A stretch of 60,298 bases of DNA, taken from Roseomonas acroporae. GTDB taxonomy: Bacteria > Pseudomonadota > Alphaproteobacteria > Acetobacterales > Acetobacteraceae. The translations under genes and the position numbers were made by a program. Below the pieces are notes generated by a model that had not been told where the DNA came from, searched no databases, and worked only from the letters and a program-made list of their open reading frames with translations. Every line of letters starts with the position of its first letter. The first letter of the stretch is position 1. This document shows, in pieces, positions 53,591-60,298 of the stretch. The DNA is taken from contig NZ_JALPRX010000031.1 of the NCBI RefSeq assembly GCF_023223525.1, forward strand, positions 1 through 60,298, in the 5' to 3' direction.

Positions 53591-54706
53591 ATGGATGTTC
53601 CGGCCCCGCCGACGCGGCCTGCCCGTGCCAGGGCGACGCTGCTCTCCCTTGCCCAGGCGGCCGGCGTCTCGATCTCGACCGTCTCGCGCGCGCTGCGCGG
53701 CGATGCGCGCATCTCGCCCGCGACGCGGCGCCGTATCGACGCGCTGGCCGCCGAGGCCGGCTATGCGCCGAACGCCCTGGCGCGCACCCTGCTCGGCGGG
53801 CGCAGCGGCCTGATCGGGCTGGTGCTCGGGCCGATGCAGAACCCCTTCTACCCGGCCCTGCTGGAGGAGCTGGTCGCGCAGGCGGCCGAACGCGGCCTGC
53901 GCCTGCTGCTGCTGCACGCCGGCGAGGGCTCGATGGACGACCGCACCGCCCAGGCCCTGCTGCAGTACCAGGTGGATGGCTGCCTCGTGACCTCGGCCGC
54001 GCTGCCCTCGCGCATCGCCGCCATCTGCGCCGGCAACGACGTGCCCCTGGTCATGATCAACCGCGTCGCGCGCGAGCACGGTGCCGCCGTGTGCTGCGAC
54101 AACGCGGAGGGCGGGGCGCGGCTCGCCGACTTCCTGCTCGCCGGCGGCCACCGGCGCTTCGCGGTGGTCGGCGGCAATGCCGACACCTCGACCAGCCTGG
54201 ACCGGGAGCGCGGCTTCGTCGAACGCCTCGCCGCGCGGGGCGTGGCGCTGGCCTGCCGCTTCGACGGCGGCGCCACCCGCGAGGGCGGCTGGGCGGCGGG
54301 GGAGCGGATCGCCGCCATGCCGCCCGGGGAGCGGCCCGATGCCGTGTTCGCCGTCGGCGACGGGCTGGCGATGGGGCTGATCGACGCGCTGCGCGCCGGC
54401 GCCGTGCCGGTGGGGGCATCGGTCGAAGGGGAGGGCGTGGAAGCGGCCGGCGCCGTCTCGGTGGTCGGCTTCGACGGGGTGGCGGCGGCGCTGCGGCCGC
54501 CCTACGCGCTGACCACGATCGTGCAGCCGCTCCGGGCCGTGGTGCGGCGCGGGCTCGACCTGCTGCTCGCCCGCATGGAGGATCCGGCGGCCCCCGACGA
54601 ACTCGTCACGCTGCGCGGCACGCTGCATGTCGGGCGCTCGGCGCGCCTGCCCGCCGGCGCGGCGACGGGCGCCAGCCACGGGGATGCGGGCCGGGAGACG
54701 GGGTGA
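53591..54706 (+). CDS. LacI/GalR-family transcriptional regulator
   Basis: Regulator of 371 residues. The LacI helix-turn-helix is TLLSLAQAAGVSISTVSRAL near residues 16-35, with the hinge helix NALARTLLGG near residues 60-70. The periplasmic-binding-like effector domain follows (LIGLVLGPMQNPFYPALLEE onward to PYALTTIVQPL near residue 305). Divergent from the dioxygenase gene, with a 17-base palindrome between. Effector not known. Confidence 0.86.
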   Translation: MDVPAPPTRPARARATLLSLAQAAGVSISTVSRALRGDARISPATRRRIDALAAEAGYAPNALARTLLGGRSGLIGLVLGPMQNPFYPALLEELVAQAAERGLRLLLLHAGEGSMDDRTAQALLQYQVDGCLVTSAALPSRIAAICAGNDVPLVMINRVAREHGAAVCCDNAEGGARLADFLLAGGHRRFAVVGGNADTSTSLDRERGFVERLAARGVALACRFDGGATREGGWAAGERIAAMPPGERPDAVFAVGDGLAMGLIDALRAGAVPVGASVEGEGVEAAGAVSVVGFDGVAAALRPPYALTTIVQPLRAVVRRGLDLLLARMEDPAAPDELVTLRGTLHVGRSARLPAGAATGASHGDAGRETG

Positions 54707-54772
54707 CCGGGCTACCCGGCCGGATCGGCGATGCGCCCGGCGCCACGCCGCTCTCGTCATGGCTACCCGGTC

Positions 54773-54782
54773 TTGTACACAA
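54773..54782. promoter_or_regulatory. TGTACACAA operator, distal site of the FAD-monooxygenase gene
   Basis: TTGTACACAA fits the TTGTNNACAA pattern of GntR/FadR-type sites. A second copy is 99 bases downstream at 54872-54882. The same core occurs twice at 58437 and 58546 near a GntR gene. Confidence 0.6.
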
Positions 54783-54871
54783 CGATCTGCCTGCCAAATG
54801 AGCCCGGACCGGATTCTTCACTGCTAAATGCCCTCGGGGCCTCACGAGGAGGCTTTCCGGCTGGCCCATGC

Positions 54872-54882
54872 ATGTACACAAT
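54872..54882. promoter_or_regulatory. TGTACACAA operator, proximal site of the FAD-monooxygenase gene
   Basis: ATGTACACAAT, 50 bases before the start codon of the monooxygenase gene. Identical 11-mers occur at 58437-58447 and 58546-58556. Confidence 0.6.
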
Positions 54883-54931
54883 GCGCCAGGGTGTCGGCAC
54901 GGAGCGTGCCACCGGACAGGAGCATGGGCGG

Positions 54932-56128
54932 ATGGACGGGAACGGGGTGATCGTGGCCGGGGCGGGGCCGGTCGGGCTGGTGGCGGCGACGCTGCTGGCC
55001 GGCCAGGGCATCCCCGTCACCCTGGTGGAGGCCGAGCGCACCCTGCCGGACGACCTGCGTGCCTCGACCTTCCACCCGGCGACGATGGACCTGCTGCAAC
55101 CGCTCGGCGTGACGGAGCGGCTGGTCGAGGAGGGGCTGGTCTGCCCGCACTGGCAGTTCCGTGACCGCCGCGAGGGGGTGGTCGCCACCTTCGACCTCGG
55201 CCGCCTGTCGGCCGACACCGGCCACCCCTACCGGCTGCAATGCGAGCAGTGGCGGCTGACCCGGATGCTGCGCGACAGGCTGGCCGGCAACCCGGATGTG
55301 CGCATCCTCTACGGCACGCGCGCCGTCGCGGCGCGGCAGGATGCCGACCATGCGTATCTGGCGGTGGAGCACGAGGGCGGCGAGGCCGAGACGCTGCGCG
55401 CCCGCTACGTGATCGGCGCCGACGGCGCCCGCAGCGCGGTGCGCAAGTCCCTCGACGTGGAATTCGAGGGGATGACGATCCCCGAGATCTTCCTCAGCCT
55501 CTCGACGCCCTTCCGCTTCGACGAGGCGGTGCCGGACCTCGCCAACATCGCCTACATCTCCGATCCGGAGGAATGGCTGGTGCTGCTGCGCACCCGCAGC
55601 GTGTGGCGCGTGCTGATACCGGTCGATCCGGGGAAGTCGGACGCCGAGATCACCGACCCCGCCTTCATGGAGGCGAAGCTGCAGGCGGTGCAGCCGGCGC
55701 CGCACCCCTACGCGGTGGCGCACCGCACCGCCTACCGCGTGCACGAGCGCGTCGCCTCGCGCTACGTGGTGGGGCGGATCCTGCTGGCGGGCGACGCGGC
55801 GCACCTGAACAACCCGCTCGGCGGCATGGGCATGAACGGCGGCATCCAGGACGCGGTGAACCTGGCCGGCAAGCTCGGCGAGGTATGGCGCGGCGCCGCG
55901 CCCGAGCTGCTCGGGCGCTACGAGCGGCAGCGGCGCAAGGTGGCGCTGGAGGTGGTGCAGCAGCAGTCGCTGCGCAACCGCGCCATCCTGAACCAGCGCG
56001 ACCCGGCGCAGCGCCGCGCCTACCACGACGAGCTGCGTGCCATTGCCGACGATCCGGTACGGCATCGCGAGTACGTGCTGCGCTCTTCCATGATCCAGTC
56101 GCTGCGCGACCTGGAGGCGGTGGCCTGA
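54932..56128 (+). CDS. FAD-dependent aromatic monooxygenase, PheA/UbiH-type
   Basis: Flavoprotein monooxygenase of 398 residues. The FAD dinucleotide motif is VAGAGPVGLVAATLLAGQG near residues 7-25, the second DG motif is IGADGARSAVRKSLD near residues 157-171, and the third motif is GDAAHLNNPLGGMGMNGGIQ near residues 287-306. Enzymes of this type hydroxylate phenols, hydroxynicotinates or other N-heterocycles. AGGAG stands nine bases before the chosen ATG. Two TGTACACAA operators precede the gene, and the same sites flank the amidase/isomerase genes, so it is likely the first step of that regulon. Confidence 0.85.
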   Translation: MDGNGVIVAGAGPVGLVAATLLAGQGIPVTLVEAERTLPDDLRASTFHPATMDLLQPLGVTERLVEEGLVCPHWQFRDRREGVVATFDLGRLSADTGHPYRLQCEQWRLTRMLRDRLAGNPDVRILYGTRAVAARQDADHAYLAVEHEGGEAETLRARYVIGADGARSAVRKSLDVEFEGMTIPEIFLSLSTPFRFDEAVPDLANIAYISDPEEWLVLLRTRSVWRVLIPVDPGKSDAEITDPAFMEAKLQAVQPAPHPYAVAHRTAYRVHERVASRYVVGRILLAGDAAHLNNPLGGMGMNGGIQDAVNLAGKLGEVWRGAAPELLGRYERQRRKVALEVVQQQSLRNRAILNQRDPAQRRAYHDELRAIADDPVRHREYVLRSSMIQSLRDLEAVA

Positions 56129-56342
56129 CGGGGCGCCACCATCGGCAGGGGAGGGCGTCGCCCTCCCCTGCACCCCACTCACCAAAGGGCGAAGCCCCTT
56201 TGGAAACCCCGTTCGGAACGAGGCCTCGCACGTCTCGACACCCGGGCCGCGAAACGCCGCGGAGGTCCGGGAACCTGGTCGAACGCATGCGTTCGACCCT
56301 GGCGGATGGGGTCCGGGGAAGGCAGCGCCTTCCCCGCCGGCT
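56129..56342. repeat. GC-rich intergenic mosaic element
   Basis: Second copy of the mosaic family seen at 44786-45055, between the FAD monooxygenase gene and a convergent Bug gene. TTGGAAACCCCGTT (56200-56213) is the exact reverse complement of 44935-44948, and GGCGGATGGG (56301-56310) matches 44965-44974 directly. It also contains a 22-base perfect palindrome centred on GCATGC (56277-56298). Confidence 0.7.
56277..56298. repeat. 22-base perfect palindrome inside the mosaic element
   Basis: GGTCGAACGCA followed by its exact reverse complement TGCGTTCGACC, without a loop, in the middle of the mosaic element. Confidence 0.85.
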
Positions 56343-56424
56343 CATACCGTCCCGCTTTGCTGATGACCTGCTTTCATCCCCAGCTGGCGGCGCGGAAGCG
56401 GGTCAACGACAATGCGGGCTGGTA

Positions 56425-57432
56425 TCAGTCGGCGGTCGCGCCCGTCGCCAGCACCACCGGCCGCCAGCGCTGCGTCTCGGCGGCCATGAACGCGCCGAAG
56501 GCCGTGGGCGTGGTCGCGCGCGGGATCGAGCCCAGCGCGACGATGCGCGCCGACACGGCGGGGTCGGCCAGCGCCGCGTTCAGCGCCGCGTTCAGCCGCT
56601 CGACGATCGGCGCCGGCACGCCGGCCGGGGTGACGATGCCGAACCAGCCGGTGGAGGTGATGGGCACGCCCGCCTCCTGCAGCGTCGGCACGTCGGGGAA
56701 GGCGGGCAGGCGCTGCGTGCCGGTGACGGCGAGCGGGCGCATGTGGCCGGCGCGGGCCATCTCCGCCACCGCCGAGATCGACTGGAACAGCACCTGCACC
56801 CGGTTCTCCATCAGGTCGGTGTTGAGCTGGCCCGAGTTGGTGTAGGGGATGTGCGTCATCTCGACGCCGACGGCCTGGCCGAATTGCGCGCCCGCCAGGT
56901 GCTGCGAGGAGCCGCTGCCGACCGAGCCGAAATTCACCTCGCCCGGATGCGCCTTCACGTAGGCGATGAACTCCGCCACGTCGCGCACCGGCAATTGCGG
57001 CGGCACCACCATCAGGTTCGGCACCAGCGCGATCATCCCGACCGGCGCGAAGTCCCGCTCCGGGTCGAAGGGCAGCGAGCGGTAGAGCCAGCGGTTCACC
57101 GCGTTGCTGGCGATGGAGCCGAGGCCGAGCGTGTAGCCGTCCGGCGCCGCCGCCGCCACCACCGCCATGCCGACATTGGTGCCGGCGCCCGGCCGGTCCT
57201 CCACCACCACCGGCACGCCGAGCGTCTTCGACATGGGCTCGGCCACGAGGCGCGACAGCACGTCGCCGGCGCCGCCCGCGGGGCCGGGGACGATGAAGCG
57301 GATCGGCCGCTCCGGATAGCCTTGCGCGCGGGCATGGCCGGCAGCGGCCAGCAGCGCGGCACCCGCCAGGATGGCGCGGCGTGTCGGCAGGCCGGCACCG
57401 CGCGTCGCGGCGAGTTCGGTCTTCTCGGGCAT
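56425..57432 (-). CDS. Bug-type TTT solute receptor
   Basis: Periplasmic receptor of 335 residues. Leader MPEKTELAATRGAGLPTRRA ends in a hydrophobic core and ARAQG cleavage. Family pattern IRFIVPGPAGGAGDVLSRLV near residues 45-64, then VVVEDRPGAGTNVGMAVVA and AAPDGYTLGLGSIA. It lies between the FAD monooxygenase and the GntR gene, opposite in strand. Its own substrate may be the compound degraded by the TGTACACAA regulon, but no operator copy was found at its start. Confidence 0.85.
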   Translation of the reverse strand: MPEKTELAATRGAGLPTRRAILAGAALLAAAGHARAQGYPERPIRFIVPGPAGGAGDVLSRLVAEPMSKTLGVPVVVEDRPGAGTNVGMAVVAAAAPDGYTLGLGSIASNAVNRWLYRSLPFDPERDFAPVGMIALVPNLMVVPPQLPVRDVAEFIAYVKAHPGEVNFGSVGSGSSQHLAGAQFGQAVGVEMTHIPYTNSGQLNTDLMENRVQVLFQSISAVAEMARAGHMRPLAVTGTQRLPAFPDVPTLQEAGVPITSTGWFGIVTPAGVPAPIVERLNAALNAALADPAVSARIVALGSIPRATTPTAFGAFMAAETQRWRPVVLATGATAD

Positions 57433-57628
57433 GACTGGCTCCTGACGGGCAGGCCGCGTGCTTGCTGCCCCCGTCGAAGCAAGCGGCGGGCCAGACACGA
57501 ACGATGCTGCTCGGCGATGCTTCGTCCCGGTGCCGCCGACACGGCATGCCTTCCGGGGCGCCGGGCGCATGCGCCCTGCCGGCGAATGCCCCGAAGGCGT
57601 GGCGCCGCTCCGGAAACAGGGACCCGCG

Positions 57629-57661
57629 GCGAACCGCGGTCCCGTCCGGACCGCGGTTCGC
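57629..57661. promoter_or_regulatory. 14-base inverted repeat upstream of the GntR gene
   Basis: Arms GCGAACCGCGGTCC (57629-57642) and GGACCGCGGTTCGC (57648-57661) are exact complements with loop CGTCC, ending 59 bases before the regulator start. It could be a leader hairpin, an attenuator or an operator. Confidence 0.45.
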
Positions 57662-57720
57662 TGTAGGATGCGCCGGCGCCCCGGCCGTTCCGGCCGGGCG
57701 GTCCATCACCGGGAAGCACG

Positions 57721-58425
57721 ATGTCCAACGCGGCCGAGCGCGCCTACCAGTTCATCCGCCTGCGCATCCTGGACGGCCGCTTCCAGCCCGGCGAGGCGCT
57801 GCGCGAGGAGATGCTCGCCGTCGAGATCGGCGCGAGCCGCACGCCGGTGCGCGACGCGCTGCGCCGGCTGCTGGCGGACGGGCTGGTGGAGAGCGCGCGC
57901 AACTACGGCACCTTCGTCGCCAGCATCGACAATGACGAGGTCATGGAGGTGTTCGAGCTGCGCGCCATGCTGGAGGGCCATGCCGCGCGCAAGGCCGCCG
58001 AACGGATCGAGCCCGGCGAGCTGGCGGAGCTGGAGCGGCTGGCCGCGTCGATGGAGGCGATCGACGGCCCCGAGGAGGCAACGATGGATGCGCGGATCGA
58101 GGAATTCGCGCGGCTGAACGCGCAATTCCACACGGTGATCGCGCGCGCCGCCCGCTCCCGCCAACTGGAGGCGCTGCTCGGCCGCGTGTTTCAGGTGCCG
58201 CTGATCTTCCTCAAGCGCTTCCGGCTGCACGAATGGAACAACGTCGCCCGCTCCAACCGCCACCACCGCGAGATCATCGAGGCGCTGCGCGAGCGCAACG
58301 CTGACTGGGCTGCCCTGGCCATGTCGGCCCATATCGTCGCCGTGCGCCCAGGCGCGGCCATGGCCGCGGCGCCCGTCGAGGAAGCGGTGCGGCCCGGCCG
58401 CGGGCCGTCGCTCCGCTCGGCCTGA
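57721..58425 (+). CDS. GntR-family regulator, FadR subfamily (FCD domain)
   Basis: Regulator of 234 residues. The winged helix is YQFIRLRILDGRFQPGEALR near residues 10-29 and GASRTPVRDALRRLLADGLV near residues 38-57. The FCD domain carries NAQFHTVIARAARSRQLEAL near residues 133-152 and a later HHREIIEALRERN. It lies between two pairs of TGTACACAA sites and directly before the amidase gene, making it the prime candidate for binding them. Predicted local repressor of the FAD monooxygenase and amidase/isomerase genes. Confidence 0.87.
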   Translation: MSNAAERAYQFIRLRILDGRFQPGEALREEMLAVEIGASRTPVRDALRRLLADGLVESARNYGTFVASIDNDEVMEVFELRAMLEGHAARKAAERIEPGELAELERLAASMEAIDGPEEATMDARIEEFARLNAQFHTVIARAARSRQLEALLGRVFQVPLIFLKRFRLHEWNNVARSNRHHREIIEALRERNADWAALAMSAHIVAVRPGAAMAAAPVEEAVRPGRGPSLRSA

Positions 58426-58436
58426 CGGCACCATCA

Positions 58437-58447
58437 ATGTACACAAT
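58437..58447. promoter_or_regulatory. TGTACACAA operator, distal site of the amidase gene
   Basis: ATGTACACAAT just after the GntR stop codon. The flanking bases extend the match to AATGTACACAATT. It is one of four copies, and lies 109 bases from the next. Confidence 0.6.
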
Positions 58448-58545
58448 TGAGGCAGACTCATGCCCATTCGATCGGCATGATCCGCTATGGAAAGAGGAAG
58501 TTTGCCCGGGAGGATGCGGGATGGCCCTTTTCCGGCGTGCCGCAT

Positions 58546-58556
58546 ATGTACACAAT
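58546..58556. promoter_or_regulatory. TGTACACAA operator, proximal site of the amidase gene
   Basis: ATGTACACAAT, 117 bases before the amidase start, identical to 54872-54882 and 58437-58447. Confidence 0.6.
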
Positions 58557-58672
58557 GGCCGGCATGAACAGCCATCCCCGAACCGGATGGCGGCGCCGCC
58601 GAGCCCCGGCGGCCCGGCCTCGCGGCCCCGGACGGAACAGGCGATCCAGGTGAACGGCGGAAGCTTCGCTCC

Positions 58673-59326
58673 ATGAGCTCGGAACTCTCCACGGATCTCG
58701 CGGCCAACTACGCGCAGGGCCAGTTCGCGGGGCGGCTGCCCTGGGGGCGGCGCGCGGCGCTGATCGTGATCGACTTCTGCATCGCCTACCTGGAACCGGG
58801 CTCGCCGCTCTACGCCGCGGCCGAGCCGGCGCGCGATGCCACGGCGCGGCTGCTGGGCGCGGCGCGCGCTTCCGGGGTGCCGGTCCTGCACACCGAGGTG
58901 CGCTACCAGCCGGGCGGGCTCGACGGCGGCGTGTTCTACCGCAAGGTGCCGGCGCTGCGCTGCTTCGAAGCCGGCTCGCGCCTCGCCGCGCCGCCGCCGG
59001 AGCTGGCGCCGCTGCCGGGCGAGACCATCGTCACCAAGCAGTACGCCAGCGCCTTCTTCGGCACCTCGCTCGCCTCGACCCTGACCGCGCTGGGCGTGGA
59101 CACGGTGGTGCTGACCGGCGTCTCCACCAGCGGCTGCGTGCGCGCCACGGCGGTGGATGCCTGCCAGCACGGCTTCCTGCCCTTCGTCTGCCGCGATGCG
59201 GTGGGCGACCGCCACCCCGCGCCGCACGAGGCCAACCTGTTCGACCTGCAGGCCAAGTACGCCGAGGTGGTGTCGGAGGCCTTCGTGCTGGAGCGCTTCG
59301 CCGCCATCGGCAAGGCCGCGGCGTGA
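58673..59326 (+). CDS. isochorismatase-family hydrolase (amidase type)
   Basis: Cysteine hydrolase of 217 residues. The catalytic triad residues are visible: Asp in LIVIDFCIAYL (about residue 33), Lys in IVTKQYASAFFGT (about residue 122) and Cys in STSGCVRATAVDA (about residue 155). Family members cleave N-carbamoylsarcosine, nicotinamide, ureidoacrylate or maleamate. The GxxTSGCVRAT(A) segment fits the N-carbamoylsarcosine/maleamate amidohydrolase branch. A maleate-isomerase-like gene follows 175 bases later. Two TGTACACAA sites precede it. Confidence 0.83.
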   Translation: MSSELSTDLAANYAQGQFAGRLPWGRRAALIVIDFCIAYLEPGSPLYAAAEPARDATARLLGAARASGVPVLHTEVRYQPGGLDGGVFYRKVPALRCFEAGSRLAAPPPELAPLPGETIVTKQYASAFFGTSLASTLTALGVDTVVLTGVSTSGCVRATAVDACQHGFLPFVCRDAVGDRHPAPHEANLFDLQAKYAEVVSEAFVLERFAAIGKAAA

Positions 59327-59354
59327 CCGGCGCGCTGCCCTCCCCGGCCGGCGG

Positions 59355-59402
59355 CGCACGGCACGGGGCGATGCGGTGCCCACGGCACGGAGTGATGCGG
59401 CG
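59355..59402. repeat. 24-base tandem duplication between amidase and isomerase-like genes
   Basis: Two units of the form CGCACGGCACGG then GGCGATGCGGT, 24 bases apart, with a few substitutions. Spacer repeat of the kind seen elsewhere at gene ends. Confidence 0.75.
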
Positions 59403-59501
59403 GCCGGCGCGCGCCACCCCCGCCCGAGGATGCCTCGGCCCCCCGGGGCATGGCCGATCGACCGCCATTCCCGTTCCGCAACCTGCAACGGAGCAGCAAG
59501 A

Positions 59502-60251
59502 ATGACCGACATCCTGGGCTGGCGGCGCAAATTCGGGGTCCTCGGCCCCTCGACCAACACCGTCGTGCAGCCGGATTTCGAGATGATGCGGCCGCCCGGC
59601 GTCACCAACCACTACAGCCGGATCTACACGCCCAACGCCAAGGCGGTCAGCAACGAGACCTTCATGGCGGGCATGCTGCGGATCGGCGACAACACGCTGG
59701 ACGCCGTGCACAGCGTGATGACCTGCGAGCCGCATTATCTCGTCATGGGCATGTCGGCCGTCACCTTCTACGGCGGCGCGGCCGGGGCCGACGCCTTCCG
59801 GCAGAAGGTCGAGGCGGCGGCGGGGGTGGGCATCAGCATCGGCTCGCACGCCTGCACGGCGGCGCTGCGCGCCTATGGCGGCGTGCGCCGCATCGCCTTC
59901 CTTTCGCCCTACTTCCCGGCCTGCAACGACGAGGTCCGCCGCTACTTCACCGAGAGCGGCTTCGAGGTGGCGCGCGACCTCTGCCTCCAGTGCCCGAGCT
60001 GGATCGCCATCGCCGAGGTGCCCCCCGACCTGCTGCGCGAGAAGCTGATCGAGCTGAACGGCGCGGGCGACGTCGACGCCATCGTGCAGGTCGGCACCAA
60101 CCTCAGCATGGTGCGCCTCGCGGCCGCAGCCGAGATGTGGCTCGGCAAGCCGGTGATCGCCATCAACACCGCGACCTACTGGCACGCGCTGCGCGCCAAC
60201 GGCATCGAGGACAAGGTCCAGGGAATCGGCAGGCTGCTGGAGGAATTCTGA
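59502..60251 (+). CDS. Asp/Glu racemase-superfamily protein, maleate isomerase-like, catalytic cysteines missing
   Basis: Protein of 249 residues with the two-domain fold of maleate isomerases and arylmalonate decarboxylases: RRKFGVLGPSTNTVVQPDFE near residues 8-27, RRIAFLSPYFPACNDEVRRY near residues 128-147, and the terminal GKPVIAINTATYWHALRANG. In maleate isomerase the two catalytic cysteines lie near residues 76 and 194. Here the corresponding segments read VMGMSAVTF (near residue 82) and VQVGTNLSM (near residue 199), so both are replaced. The enzyme may use another mechanism or substrate, or be an altered partner. Follows the amidase gene, probably same transcript. Confidence 0.75.
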   Translation: MTDILGWRRKFGVLGPSTNTVVQPDFEMMRPPGVTNHYSRIYTPNAKAVSNETFMAGMLRIGDNTLDAVHSVMTCEPHYLVMGMSAVTFYGGAAGADAFRQKVEAAAGVGISIGSHACTAALRAYGGVRRIAFLSPYFPACNDEVRRYFTESGFEVARDLCLQCPSWIAIAEVPPDLLREKLIELNGAGDVDAIVQVGTNLSMVRLAAAAEMWLGKPVIAINTATYWHALRANGIEDKVQGIGRLLEEF

Positions 60252-60278
60252 TACCCGCGGCGGCGTTCGCTGACCCGT

Positions 60279-60298
60279 GGGGGGGGGGGGGCCCCCCC
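60279..60298. other. G13-C7 homopolymer run at the window end
   Basis: Thirteen G residues followed by seven C residues end the sequence. Such a run is atypical for the rest of the window and is likely a contig-end or polishing artefact. Confidence 0.6.

Noticed and set aside
58437-58676. 79-codon frame beginning inside a TGTACACAA site and overlapping the amidase start
   Set aside because: The ATG belongs to the operator copy, no ribosome binding site precedes it, and the translation has no recognisable fold.

Overview
The window is about 60.3 kb of very GC-rich bacterial DNA with dense, strongly GC3-biased genes. Tandem aminotransferases, many periplasmic receptors of the Bug (tripartite tricarboxylate transporter, TTT) type, GC-rich intergenic mosaic repeats and a GCG/CRPN-like secreted protein together suggest an Acetobacteraceae-type alphaproteobacterium (Roseomonas or a relative). 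This is inference from gene content. No rRNA, tRNA, CRISPR array, transposase or replication origin was seen.

Layout. 0.6-2.7 kb: a heptose kinase and a heptose-1-phosphate nucleotidyltransferase for GDP-heptose/surface sugar synthesis, followed by a decayed MaoC gene and a small secreted cysteine-containing protein. 3.9-12.2 kb: a minus-strand operon of RidA, two Rieske oxygenases and an SsuABC-like importer (two permeases, one ATPase, one binding protein), headed by a MocR regulator whose upstream region shares an operator-like element with the ridA upstream region. 12.3-15.9 kb: a Bug receptor, MaoC dehydratase, enoyl-CoA hydratase and Crp-like regulator. 16.1-21.5 kb: a FadR-type regulator divergent from a TPP enzyme, zinc alcohol dehydrogenase, SDR and Bug receptor. 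21.6-30.2 kb: HpaB/HpaC-type flavin monooxygenase system, cupin, MarR regulator, a complete Liv-type ABC importer and a DUF2848 protein. 30.8-33.2 kb: a flavin-reductase-like protein and a polytopic membrane protein. 33.7-39.1 kb: an isolated phage tail-spike cassette without other phage genes. 39.5-43.5 kb: a PotFGHI-type polyamine importer. 43.6-46.3 kb: two paralogous aminotransferases separated by a mosaic repeat. 46.4-60.3 kb: an accessory catabolic region with four Bug receptors, an aconitase-family LeuCD pair next to an isocitrate-lyase/PEP-mutase protein, a TauD dioxygenase divergent from a LacI regulator, an FAD monooxygenase, a GntR regulator, an isochorismatase-type amidase and a maleate-isomerase-like protein.

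How it fits together. Most of the window consists of small self-contained uptake-plus-catabolism modules: one solute receptor or importer, two to four oxidative or CoA/TPP enzymes, and one local regulator. The receptors of the TTT type have no membrane subunits in the window, so they presumably share transporters encoded elsewhere. The most promising unexplained locus is the right end. The element TGTACACAA occurs twice upstream of the FAD monooxygenase and twice upstream of the amidase/isomerase pair, with a GntR gene between them, suggesting one regulon for degradation of an N-heterocyclic or maleamate-like compound. The adjacent LeuCD plus lyase trio resembles the dimethylmaleate hydratase and dimethylmalate lyase steps of nicotinate fermentation.

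A second theme is that short tandem duplications (12-25 bp, two to four copies) repeatedly lie across stop codons, start codons and ribosome binding sites throughout the window.
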